From the IMG/VR virus record IMGVR_UViG_3300035390_000008, positions 1-43,351 of that record: a stretch of DNA of 43,351 nucleotides; one strand, written 5' to 3'. Positions 15,999 to 23,579 of the stretch are shown one piece after another. A program made the position numbers and the translations under genes. The notes under the pieces were generated by a model. That model did no database searches and was not told where the DNA came from. It saw nothing but the letters and a program-made list of their open reading frames with translations. Each line of letters starts with the position of its first letter. The first letter of the stretch is position 1. Source of the DNA: a virus.

Positions 15999-16564
15999 TG
16001 AAAATTAAACAGGATTTTGTAACTAATAGTTCTAGTACGTCTTTCATCTTTCTTTTTAAAGGTGATAAGAGAACTGATCTATTTGAAAAAATGGTTAAGT
16101 ATGAAGATAAATTTAAACTATATAATGAATACCATGGGTCTAGTGGAGATTATATTAATGTTTGGGATCTTATTAAAGCATTAGATCCTATCCTATCATC
16201 TAATGAACAAGACCCTTGGTACTTACCTGGACCTCTTGTAACTACTAAACTTCTTGAAACAATAGAAAAAGAATTGGAAGATTTAAAAGTAACTCTTGAA
16301 TCTGAATTGGAAAGAGAAAAAGAAGAATCTGGTTCATGGAAAGCATCTGGATATACTAAAGATTATATAAGAGATACTGAAAAAAGATTAAATAAGTTTA
16401 AAGAAGCAGTAGAGTATGGCCTTGATCATTATATTGAAGTTTCATTTGGTGATAATGATGGAATGATTAGTGGTGGTAGAATTGGTTGTACAATGGATTA
16501 TTCTGGCAGAAGTATTAATCTAAATCATAAAGATTTAATAGTTGTTGTTGAAAATCAACATTAG
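15998..16564 (+). CDS. DFVTNSSS-family protein D (188 aa)
   Basis: Largest member. Start placed at ATG 15998 on the preceding stop (TAATG), giving MKIKQDFVTNSSSTSF at the N-terminus as in the other members; an in-frame ATG at 15992 adds two residues. The middle (residues about 80-140) is a long charged helix, probably a coiled coil, and the C-terminus has FGDNDGMISGGRIGC. Confidence 0.8.
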   Translation: MKIKQDFVTNSSSTSFIFLFKGDKRTDLFEKMVKYEDKFKLYNEYHGSSGDYINVWDLIKALDPILSSNEQDPWYLPGPLVTTKLLETIEKELEDLKVTLESELEREKEESGSWKASGYTKDYIRDTEKRLNKFKEAVEYGLDHYIEVSFGDNDGMISGGRIGCTMDYSGRSINLNHKDLIVVVENQH

Positions 16565-16594
16565 GAAACTATTTTAAACAAAAGGAACATATAA

Positions 16595-16969
16595 ATGGAA
16601 GAGTTTAAGTATTATACATTAGTAGGTGTAAATCTTTCAAGAGGAAATGATATGGTTCCTAAATTTTCAAGAGATTTTCTTTTAAGATGGACAACCAATG
16701 AAAGAAAAACTGCACAATTAGCTCAAGAAATGGTTAAAAATGAATTATTTAAAACAACCGAAAAAGAAGCTATTGAGGCATGTGGATTTAGTGAAGCTTT
16801 TGATTTAACAGGTATAAGAATTAGGATGAGATATTGTCCTGAGATAACTGCTCATTTATTTGAAACTGATTTTGTTTTAACAGATGAATGGACCGACATA
16901 TTAATAGATTCAGCTAATTATTCTGATCATGGAAAAAAACAATTAGCTGATTCAAGAATAAACATATAA
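16595..16969 (+). CDS. Hypothetical protein in the cassette (124 aa)
   Basis: Lacks the DFVTNSSS start. Ribosome binding site AAAAGGAAC at 16580-16588. The body contains two cysteines and a basic central helix (RWTTNERKTAQLAQEM). Not recognised; included in the same run of genes without a terminator. Confidence 0.6.
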   Translation: MEEFKYYTLVGVNLSRGNDMVPKFSRDFLLRWTTNERKTAQLAQEMVKNELFKTTEKEAIEACGFSEAFDLTGIRIRMRYCPEITAHLFETDFVLTDEWTDILIDSANYSDHGKKQLADSRINI

Positions 16970-16979
16970 GGAGATTTAT

Positions 16980-17444
16980 ATGAAAAAGAAGATGGATTTT
17001 GTTACTAACTCAAGTAGTACAAGTTTTATTGCTTGGGGTATTACAATGGACTTGGAAACTTTAAAAGAAAAATATGGCAAAGGATTATTTAAACTTTATC
17101 AAGCGAGACAGGATAAAAAGAAACATGAGAAAGCTATGAAACAAGGAGCTATGTTTACTGTTCCATCCAGTGTTGCTCCTGAAAAAGAAGAAGAAGATTA
17201 TCTTAAATTTCTTGAAGATGATTTTACATGGTCTATTGAAGGGGTTATTGAAGACTCTGGATTGAATTGTAGAAGTATGCCATATGAGGATGAGTTAATG
17301 ATTGGGAGATGTCCTTTTTCTATTAAACCTGATCAAACATTAACTGAGTTTAAACAAGATATTTGTAATAGCTTTAAACAATGTGGTATTGATATGACAC
17401 CTGATCAACTTGGTCAAATCGAAGAATGTTGGATGGATAATTAA
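16980..17444 (+). CDS. DFVTNSSS-family protein E (154 aa)
   Basis: N-terminus MKKKMDFVTNSSSTSF, followed by a lysine-rich helix (residues 28-55) and an acidic, cysteine-containing C-terminus. AAGGAG at 16968-16973 supports the start. Confidence 0.8.
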   Translation: MKKKMDFVTNSSSTSFIAWGITMDLETLKEKYGKGLFKLYQARQDKKKHEKAMKQGAMFTVPSSVAPEKEEEDYLKFLEDDFTWSIEGVIEDSGLNCRSMPYEDELMIGRCPFSIKPDQTLTEFKQDICNSFKQCGIDMTPDQLGQIEECWMDN

Positions 17445-17459
17445 AAAGGAGACTTTATT

Positions 17460-17639
17460 ATGATTGGAACTACTATAGCAGTAATATCAGCGTATTATTC
17501 AATAGGAATTGGGATAAAAATTCTTAATGAAGATGGAACTGAAACAAAAGATGCAGTAACTAAAGTGATGAAAAATGCATCATATTGGCCAAAAGATCTT
17601 TACAATAAATTTAAAAAAGATAATAAGGATGATAAATGA
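17460..17639 (+). CDS. Small membrane protein (59 aa)
   Basis: ATG 17460 lies 7-8 bases after AAGGAG; product of 59 residues with one hydrophobic segment at residues 2-22 (IGTTIAVISAYYSIGIGIKIL) split here as IGTTIAVISAYY and SIGIGIKIL, then a basic, lysine-rich tail. Likely membrane-anchored with the tail in the cytoplasm. It overlaps the methyltransferase start by 4 bases (ATGA). Confidence 0.65.
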   Translation: MIGTTIAVISAYYSIGIGIKILNEDGTETKDAVTKVMKNASYWPKDLYNKFKKDNKDDK

Positions 17640-18238
17640 AAAGTTATTTAAATATAGCTGCAGGTAAAATTAAACCAATTGGGTTTGATAAAGAAAATAA
17701 CTTTCTATGTCAATTAGATAAAATGTATTGGGCAGTAACCCCAATTGATGTTATTGAAAAAACCCATGACCATTGGATTAATACTCCAAATACAAATGAA
17801 CTATGTCATACTGATGTAGATGCCTTTGAATTTCTTGGTAATTATAAATATCAATTTGATCATATTTCATGTTATAGATTCCTTGAGCATGTAACAAAAA
17901 CTGATATCCAAGGATTTATTTATCTTCTTTCAACAGCATTAAAGATTGGTGGAACTCTTGATATTATTGTTCCTAATTATGAAACTCTTGCTGATATGAT
18001 TCTTAATGAAAATCTTAATGAAAAAGTGAAACATGCATATTGGGAACGTCATGATACTCTTTTAACATATGAATTGTTGAATGAACCTTCCATGCCTCAT
18101 GCTTCTATCTGGACTCCTAACAGGATTAAGTATTTCTTTGGAATAGAAGAAAGATTTGAAATTAAATTAATGGACCCAAATTATGTATTTGATGGTAGAG
18201 ACATTTATATTAGGGCCATGTTTGAAAGAGTAAAATAA
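17636..18238 (+). CDS. Class I SAM-dependent methyltransferase-like protein
   Basis: 200 residues with the layout of the methyltransferase type 11 fold: LNIAAGKIKPIGFD at 5-18 (motif I region), DVDAFEFLG at 60-68, FDHISCYRFLEHV at 74-86 (the usual D-x-I-x-x-x-x-x-L-E-H), and LKIGGTLDIIVPN at 102-114. The glycine-rich loop is weak (AAGKI rather than GxGxG), so the SAM site may be degenerate. Its place between DFVTNSSS proteins E and F, together with the radical SAM gene, suggests a role on the same substrates. Inference only. Confidence 0.72.
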   Translation: MKSYLNIAAGKIKPIGFDKENNFLCQLDKMYWAVTPIDVIEKTHDHWINTPNTNELCHTDVDAFEFLGNYKYQFDHISCYRFLEHVTKTDIQGFIYLLSTALKIGGTLDIIVPNYETLADMILNENLNEKVKHAYWERHDTLLTYELLNEPSMPHASIWTPNRIKYFFGIEERFEIKLMDPNYVFDGRDIYIRAMFERVK

Positions 18239-18255
18239 ATACATTTAAAAAATGT

Positions 18256-18290
18256 TGTGTTATATATATTAATATACATAACATAACACA
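18256..18290 (+). other. AT-rich hairpin between methyltransferase and protein F
   Basis: Arms TGTGTTAT (18256-18263) and ATAACACA (18283-18290) pair perfectly around a 19-base AT-only loop region. This 80-base gap is the widest in the cassette. It could be a weak terminator or part of a promoter region for the last family member. Confidence 0.4.
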
Positions 18291-18318
18291 TAAAATTGTA
18301 ACTTTTTATGAGGTGTTT

Positions 18319-18678
18319 ATGAAAAGAAAAGCAGATTTTATTACAAATAGCTCAAGCACATCTTTCATTATAACTTCTAATGATGAAAAATTATTAAAAG
18401 TTCCAATGACAATTGAAGTTGATCTTAACCAATATATAGATAAAAAAATAACAACTATTGAAGAGTTAAAAAAATATTGGCTTGAAGATAGATATGAAGA
18501 TGAAGAAGATGAAGAGTATATCAAATGTAAGAAAAAAATTGAAGCAGGTGATATTGTTTATTGCTTACATTGTTCAGATGAAGATGATCCCTTAGAAGCA
18601 GTACTTTGTCGAGAGGGAATAAATAATTTAAACATGCCGAAAGGTATAACAATTATTACAGGAGAAGGAGGATATTAG
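18319..18678 (+). CDS. DFVTNSSS-family protein F (119 aa)
   Basis: N-terminus MKRKADFITNSSSTSF, the only copy with isoleucine for valine. Start at ATG 18319 is chosen over a GTG six bases earlier because it gives the family N-terminus and leaves GAGGTG as the binding site. The body is strongly acidic (DRYEDEEDEE near residue 57), ending KGITIITGEGGY. Confidence 0.78.
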   Translation: MKRKADFITNSSSTSFIITSNDEKLLKVPMTIEVDLNQYIDKKITTIEELKKYWLEDRYEDEEDEEYIKCKKKIEAGDIVYCLHCSDEDDPLEAVLCREGINNLNMPKGITIITGEGGY

Positions 18679-18755
18679 TGAAACAGTAATGTTGAGAGAG
18701 AATTGTTTAGAATTGTGAAACTAATTTAATTTAATTTAAGTATGGAGAATTTATT

Positions 18756-20123
18756 ATGAGTGACTGGGATGATGAAGCAAGAGGTTCAGGAAACACAATG
18801 TTTGGACTTTCAATGAAGAAAATAACTACAATTGCGGTATTTGCATTTATTCTTGTTTTTGGACTTATCTTTTCGCAGAGTCTTATTGAAACGGTTGATA
18901 AAGGAACTTATCAGATTAAACAGGCGGCTGTTACTGGTAACATGAGTGTTAAGATGACTCCTGGTGTTTGGGCTCAGATGTTTGGTGATATTGATGTGTG
19001 GCCAAAAGCGGAGACATTCTTCTTTACTGCTGATGCAGATACAACCGATGATGTTGGATCTGATAATTCCATTGAAGTAAGATTCAATGATGGTTCTATT
19101 TGTAATATTTCTGGAACTGCCAGAATCTTGATGCCTACATCAGATGCTGAAGCACTTTCAATTGTTACAGAAAGAGGTCATAAAACATATGGTGATGTTA
19201 AATCCAAATTGATCAAACCTACTGTCAGAAACGTATTGCGTCATACTGCTAACCTTATGTCTGCAACTGAATCATATTCAAGTAGACGTGGAGATTTTAT
19301 TTCCTGGGCACGCGATCAGATTGCTAATGGTCTGTATGAAACTACAACCGAAAGAAAATATGTAACTGATCTTGTATCTGGCGAAAAAGTATGGACAGAA
19401 GTTACTGTTATCAAAACTGATACTGGTAAGGTTGATGGAAAACCAATGTATAAGTTTAATCCCCTTGCAGGTAGTGGGATTGGAATTAAGAACTTTGAAG
19501 TTAAAAAGTTTCAGTATGAAGATAAAGTTAAAACCCAGATCGGCGCACAGCAAGAAGCACGGATGGCTGTAAATACTGCTAAAGCCAAGGCACAAGAGGC
19601 GGAACAGGATAAGCTTACCATTGAGGCACAGGGTAAAGCACGTGTTGCAAAAGCTGAATATGCTGAGTTGGAAAAGAAAGCAGTCGTAATTGTTCAGGCC
19701 CAGAGAGACAAAGAACAGGCAATCATTAAAGCTGAAAAACAAAAAGAAATGGAATCTATTGCTAAAGAAGAAGCAATCATTAAAGCTGAAAAGTTTCGTG
19801 ATGTTGCTCAACTTGATGCAAAAGCTGCCGATTTTGAAAAACAAGCTAACATCCTAAGGGGTGAAGGTGAATCTTCTAGAAAGAAAATGGTTATGCAGGC
19901 TGATGGAGCCCTTGAATTGAAAGCCAAATATTGGTTGGCAGCTCAGGAAGCATATGCAAGAGAATTTGGTAAACAAAAATGGGTATCTGAAGTTACAATG
20001 GGTTCTACTGGTGATGGTAATACTGGTGGTGATGCTGTATCACAGTTCATGAATCTTCTCAGCACTAAAGCTGCTAAAGATCTTGCACTTGATATGAGTA
20101 TGGATACCAAGACAACTAATTAA
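18756..20123 (+). CDS. SPFH (band 7/prohibitin-like) membrane protein
   Basis: 455 residues. One transmembrane segment at about 23-42 (TTIAVFAFILVFGLIFS), then an SPFH-type domain (about 46-235, with VDKGTYQIK and PGVWAQMFGDIDVWP strands), then a long alanine/glutamate/lysine coiled coil (about 262-395), as in prohibitins, flotillins and HflK/C, which assemble into membrane rings and organise proteases or microdomains. Uses more C- and G-ending codons than its neighbours, suggesting strong expression. Preceded by a 77-base gap with an AATTT repeat and TGGAG; followed by a 12-bp hairpin. An SPFH protein in a phage is uncommon. Confidence 0.85.
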   Translation: MSDWDDEARGSGNTMFGLSMKKITTIAVFAFILVFGLIFSQSLIETVDKGTYQIKQAAVTGNMSVKMTPGVWAQMFGDIDVWPKAETFFFTADADTTDDVGSDNSIEVRFNDGSICNISGTARILMPTSDAEALSIVTERGHKTYGDVKSKLIKPTVRNVLRHTANLMSATESYSSRRGDFISWARDQIANGLYETTTERKYVTDLVSGEKVWTEVTVIKTDTGKVDGKPMYKFNPLAGSGIGIKNFEVKKFQYEDKVKTQIGAQQEARMAVNTAKAKAQEAEQDKLTIEAQGKARVAKAEYAELEKKAVVIVQAQRDKEQAIIKAEKQKEMESIAKEEAIIKAEKFRDVAQLDAKAADFEKQANILRGEGESSRKKMVMQADGALELKAKYWLAAQEAYAREFGKQKWVSEVTMGSTGDGNTGGDAVSQFMNLLSTKAAKDLALDMSMDTKTTN

Positions 20124-20132
20124 ATTTTAATA

Positions 20133-20166
20133 TGTGGTGTCCTTGTAGAAATATAAGGGCACCACA
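20133..20166 (+). other. 12-bp hairpin after the SPFH gene
   Basis: Arms TGTGGTGTCCTT (20133-20144) and AAGGGCACCACA (20155-20166) pair with one G-T pair around a 10-base loop. No T-run follows; the ribosome binding site AAAGGAG begins 6 bases later. Same arrangement as the hairpins at 1952 and 5971. Confidence 0.7.
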
Positions 20167-20183
20167 ATCATAAAGGAGTGTGT

Positions 20184-20567
20184 ATGATTAGACTTCTTAT
20201 TACCTTTGTCGTTCTATTCCTATTTGTAAGATGGGCATGGAAGGTTTGGGGTAAGAAATTTAGTGAGGAACTTGGCGAGGAACTTACCGAAGAAGTTAGT
20301 CAGGAAAATAAAGATAGACGTGACTCTTTGAAAGCCAAAATTGATGATCTTAAACAAGAGGCAGATGATTTAAAAGATGCCACTGAGGAATTACAAACTA
20401 CTCAGATGATTGATGAATTGCAAAAACAGCGATTTGAAAAAGAAAAAGAATTAAGAACCCTTGAAAAAACCATAACAAGAACAGAACGTCATAGATATGA
20501 TGATGGTAGAGCTAGAAATCATAACAAGATTGAAAGTTCCAATGAAGAAATAGATACAAAGAAATAG
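20184..20567 (+). CDS. Small membrane protein with coiled coil (127 aa)
   Basis: Start at ATG 20184 is preferred to a GTG at 20178 that is part of the AAGGAG site. Residues 2-20 form a transmembrane segment (IRLLITFVVLFLFVRWAW), followed by about 90 residues of charged coiled coil. Its place directly after the SPFH gene suggests a partner at the membrane. It is not an NfeD-type partner. Confidence 0.7.
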   Translation: MIRLLITFVVLFLFVRWAWKVWGKKFSEELGEELTEEVSQENKDRRDSLKAKIDDLKQEADDLKDATEELQTTQMIDELQKQRFEKEKELRTLEKTITRTERHRYDDGRARNHNKIESSNEEIDTKK

Positions 20568-20603
20568 ATAATTCAATGTAATTTAAAGAAAGGATTAAGT
20601 ATT

Positions 20604-21716
20604 ATGGAAGATAATTTGAATGAAATCGTTGAAACAGAAGTTACAGAATCAGAAGTTACAGGAACAGTTGAGGCAGATGTTGAAGCAAATGGTGAGCTTG
20701 ATGGATTTGCTGATATCACTGAAATAGAAGAAGTTTTAGAAACTCCTGAAACAGAAGAAAATACTGAAACAGTTGTGGAAATGGTAGCCCCGGTTGTAAA
20801 ACCTTCATTTGGTGATCGTGCTCCTGAGATGGGTCTTACTGTTCTTGCTGATGGTTCTTATCATTACATTGATCAGTTCAGTGAAATTGTTTATAAGAAT
20901 CTTAAAACTCTTGGCGATTCTGGCATTATTGATGATGAACAAATTTCTCATCTTGCAATTTTCACCAAAGGTCTTGAAGAAGATTCTGAATGGAAATATC
21001 AGAATTTTATTTCAGATTCCTATAAATTCCTGGGAAATGCAACTTTGATTGATCAGATTAAAGAATCTATTGTGGCAGTTGGCAATGCTGATTTAACTGA
21101 AAGAAACTTTATGGCTCCAAACCTCACCAAAGTTCGTCATGAAATTATTATCAATAATCCCAGTGTTGTTCCGGGTGTTGGTACTGTATCACCCATGATG
21201 AATATTTCCAATTCATATGATGGAACCGGCGCCTCACTGATTGTATTTGGTATGAATATTAATGAATCAGATGTTCTTTCCAGTGCTTTCTGTACTGAAA
21301 GATTTGGTAAGATCAAACAGATTCACCTGACTGGTTCATCAACTGAATTGAGTGCTGCATTTGGTGAGTATGTTACTATCTTTGGTGACAATATTGTTGA
21401 TATGATCAATGAAAACTTTACCAATCAGATTACAGAAGAAGATATGATGAAGGTTCTTGATATTGTTGAAGCCAAAGCTGGAAAGAAAAGACGTGAATTG
21501 ATTTCCAATGAACTCCCGGTAACTGATCCTGATGCTGAGGCACCTGCAACTCCGACGCCTTGGAATATGACCAGTTGGCAATTGTTCCTTACACTGACCA
21601 GATTTACCAGTGTTGAAGAGAATCTCAACTCCAAGAAGATCATGGAAAGTATTGCGGAAAGAGTACTGGTTGTTCCTGCAAGGATGATTGATGCTCTGAA
21701 AGTTATCAATGGCTAA
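20604..21716 (+). CDS. Acidic 370-residue protein, probably abundant
   Basis: No recognised domain. Residues 1-65 are low-complexity and very acidic (runs of E, T and V such as ETEVTESEVTG), then a mixed domain with no transmembrane segment. Base use is richer in C and G than the surrounding genes, like the 383-residue protein and the SPFH gene, suggesting heavy expression. The gene ends a transcription unit: a structured region and a strong terminator follow within 100 bases. Confidence 0.7.
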   Translation: MEDNLNEIVETEVTESEVTGTVEADVEANGELDGFADITEIEEVLETPETEENTETVVEMVAPVVKPSFGDRAPEMGLTVLADGSYHYIDQFSEIVYKNLKTLGDSGIIDDEQISHLAIFTKGLEEDSEWKYQNFISDSYKFLGNATLIDQIKESIVAVGNADLTERNFMAPNLTKVRHEIIINNPSVVPGVGTVSPMMNISNSYDGTGASLIVFGMNINESDVLSSAFCTERFGKIKQIHLTGSSTELSAAFGEYVTIFGDNIVDMINENFTNQITEEDMMKVLDIVEAKAGKKRRELISNELPVTDPDAEAPATPTPWNMTSWQLFLTLTRFTSVEENLNSKKIMESIAERVLVVPARMIDALKVING

Positions 21717-21719
21717 TTA

Positions 21720-21812
21720 ACCTCTGATGACAAGATAAGAATGTGTCGGGATTATAAGAAGATTAAAGGTTCGTTAATCGGAACTATAATTATCTATAGT
21801 CTTGCCAGAGGT
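21720..21812 (+). ncRNA. Putative cloverleaf-like structured RNA
   Basis: A 93-base non-coding stretch that can fold by inspection into a four-way junction. The closing stem is ACCTCTG (21720-21726) with CAGAGGT (21806-21812). Inside it are a 5-bp stem at 21728-21732/21744-21748, a perfect 6-bp stem GATTAA/TTAATC (21761-21766/21774-21779) with a 7-base AGGTTCG loop, and a perfect 6-bp stem ACTATA/TATAGT (21783-21788/21795-21800). It is not a canonical tRNA: the loop lacks the uridine before an anticodon and the spacers are wrong. Directly followed by an intrinsic terminator. Confidence 0.4.
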
Positions 21813-21856
21813 AAACTCCAGCTTATATCTTTATGATATAGGCTGGAGTTTTTTTT
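21813..21856 (+). terminator. Strong intrinsic terminator
   Basis: A 17-bp stem (arms 21813-21829 and 21835-21851, one G-T pair) with a 5-base loop, followed by a run of T to 21856. A textbook Rho-independent terminator, ending the transcript of the 370-residue protein and the structured region before it. Confidence 0.92.
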
Positions 21857-21904
21857 GTTGTCATTTTTTTGGAACAAATTATAAATTAATAAAAGGGGGT
21901 TATT

Positions 21905-23167
21905 GTGACTAAAGAGATTTTAAGACCATCAAGAGGTTATAAAATAGATTTAAAAATAAAAGGCGAAAGTTATACTAATGATATTAGTAGAGTTAGAATG
22001 ACATCTTCTTTAGCGACGGGTTATCCAATCATTACAATAACAATAAATATAAGCCCACAAACAATTTTATTAAAAAAATTATATGGACAAGATGAAATAC
22101 TACTTGATATATATAAATTGGATGCAGATCAAGTTGTTACGGAAACTACAAATTTTGATGTAATGTTTTTTGATTCATCGTTTGATGTTCCGTTATCAGA
22201 TGAAATAGTAACTGGAAAACAAGAAGATAGATCGAGTTTCGATTTAATAACTATTCCAAGATTAGCATTTGAAACAATGACCACTATGGTAAACCCGGTG
22301 TTTGGCAATAGTCCTGGACCAAAAAGTCCATGGACTGGACCAAAAACTACTAAAGAAATGATTGAAACTATAGTTAGTGAATCAATTAAGAGCGGAGCTA
22401 AATTAGAGTATGATTCAGAAAATGAAAATAAAGATAAAATTTTACAATGTTGTGTTCCTCCTACTACTTTATATAAATGTATAAAAGAATTAGACAAAAA
22501 TTTTGGATTATTTAGTGGAGCACCAGCTGTATTTTGTAGTTATGATAACACAATAAAAATAATGAATTTATCATCAAGAATAAAAAAGAATTATGATATT
22601 TTTGTTGAACATTTAACAACTGAATCTAAAGAATCAGATCTAGATAAAGCTACCAAAAATGTAAAGAATTTTTATACTTATGATAACTTATACAGCAATT
22701 ATGTTGGAAATTCAAAATTTGGAGTTATAGGAAAAACTATAAAACATATTGTATTGCCATCAAATGAATTATCCAATACAATAACGCAAGATTTATCAAC
22801 TATATGTAAAAACTATGGAGTTATAGATAAAACTAGTAATACTGAATTTATTAACAAATCAGTAGCAAAGAGAACTAAATATTATATTGATAATAATGGT
22901 TTTGAAACATCTGCAACATTTGCAATATCAAATTTAGCAAAACAAATAGCGGATACTGCCAGAATAGCTTTTTCTGTAGAGAAAAATTTAGCTATAGAAA
23001 ATTTAATTAAAGTAGGCTCTTGTGTTAAATTAAAAATAAAAACTCATGAACATCAAGATATAAGTGGTAAATATATTTTATTTTCAAGTGATATAGTTTG
23101 GAATAAAGGAGCAGACTGGGAAACAACTGCTGCATTAGAATTAATTAGAACTAATAAAACTATATAA
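21905..23167 (+). CDS. Possible tail/baseplate hub protein (420 aa)
   Basis: 420 residues, beta-rich, with no clear family signature. The general character (N-terminal strand-rich half, then FYTYDNLYSNYVGNSKFGVIG and a C-terminal barrel-like part ending with KLKIKTHEHQDISGKYILFSSDIVW) resembles baseplate hub and late-control-type tail proteins, where a short SGKY-I-L-x-S-x-x-H-like stretch is common. It starts at GTG 21905 behind AAAGGGGG. AT-rich, unlike the gene before it. Structural role is an inference. Confidence 0.5.
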   Translation: MTKEILRPSRGYKIDLKIKGESYTNDISRVRMTSSLATGYPIITITINISPQTILLKKLYGQDEILLDIYKLDADQVVTETTNFDVMFFDSSFDVPLSDEIVTGKQEDRSSFDLITIPRLAFETMTTMVNPVFGNSPGPKSPWTGPKTTKEMIETIVSESIKSGAKLEYDSENENKDKILQCCVPPTTLYKCIKELDKNFGLFSGAPAVFCSYDNTIKIMNLSSRIKKNYDIFVEHLTTESKESDLDKATKNVKNFYTYDNLYSNYVGNSKFGVIGKTIKHIVLPSNELSNTITQDLSTICKNYGVIDKTSNTEFINKSVAKRTKYYIDNNGFETSATFAISNLAKQIADTARIAFSVEKNLAIENLIKVGSCVKLKIKTHEHQDISGKYILFSSDIVWNKGADWETTAALELIRTNKTI

Positions 23168-23203
23168 AAAATTACAACAAAAAAATTCCCCGTATGGGAA
23201 ACT

Positions 23204-23247
23204 TCTCCTCGTTTATAAAATTCATATAAACTAAGGGGGGGTTTGGT
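23204..23247 (+). terminator. Probable intrinsic terminator after the 420-aa gene
   Basis: GTTTATA (23211-23217) and TATAAAC (23225-23231) form a perfect stem. After a 3-base bulge it extends through the C/T-rich 23204-23210 pairing with the seven G at 23235-23241, followed by TTTGGTTT. The G-run itself is striking in this AT-rich genome. Confidence 0.55.
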
Positions 23248-23250
23248 TTG

Positions 23251-23579
23251 ATTAAATATTATATATTAAACACCTTAGAATAAATACTGAAATTAACAAT
23301 AGTACAGAATGAGTAGGTAGCATTTGTGTCTCCTTAGAAATCAATAGGGGTGGGAACATTTTCGGCAGTTCAGCCATCTCAAGTATAGAAACAAGAAACC
23401 TGGAACTTTGCGTATTCTCCTTTAATGAAAGAATTAGCCATTTATCGTATGTCTAATTAATATTACTTTATCCGATATTAAAGTACAACAATTCTCTTTA
23501 ATATACTTAATTTATATATATAGCTGAACACTTTATATATGATAGCATTTAGAACAAACAATAAAGGAGATTAGTTTAT
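23251..23579 (+). other. 330-base non-coding leader before terminase
   Basis: No open frame of note. The second half carries AT-rich stretches that could contain promoters (TTTATATATATAG near 23511, CTTTATATATGATA near 23531), ending with the AAAGGAG of the terminase gene. The middle (23341-23410) is less AT-rich and contains complementary pieces, such as AGTTC at 23367-23371 with GAACT at 23403-23407. It may hold a late promoter, a leader RNA or a packaging signal; nothing decides. Confidence 0.4.

Noticed and set aside
14659-18678. CRISPR or DNA repeat array
   Set aside because: The recurring segment is conserved as protein with freely varying codons and irregular spacing of hundreds of bases.
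18721-18740. AATTT tandem repeat as a replication origin or iteron
   Set aside because: Only about three and a half 5-base copies in AT-rich sequence; expected by chance and lacking any other origin features.
19278-19844. 188-residue open frame on the minus strand
   Set aside because: It lies wholly opposite the SPFH coiled-coil region and is very rich in F, C and N, the typical antisense shadow of a K/E-rich helix; no ribosome binding site.
21720-21812. tRNA gene at the cloverleaf-like fold
   Set aside because: The 7-bp closing stem and three inner stems look tRNA-like, but the 7-base loop has G where U33 is required, the spacer before that arm is about 12 bases, and the last arm has no TTCGA-type loop.
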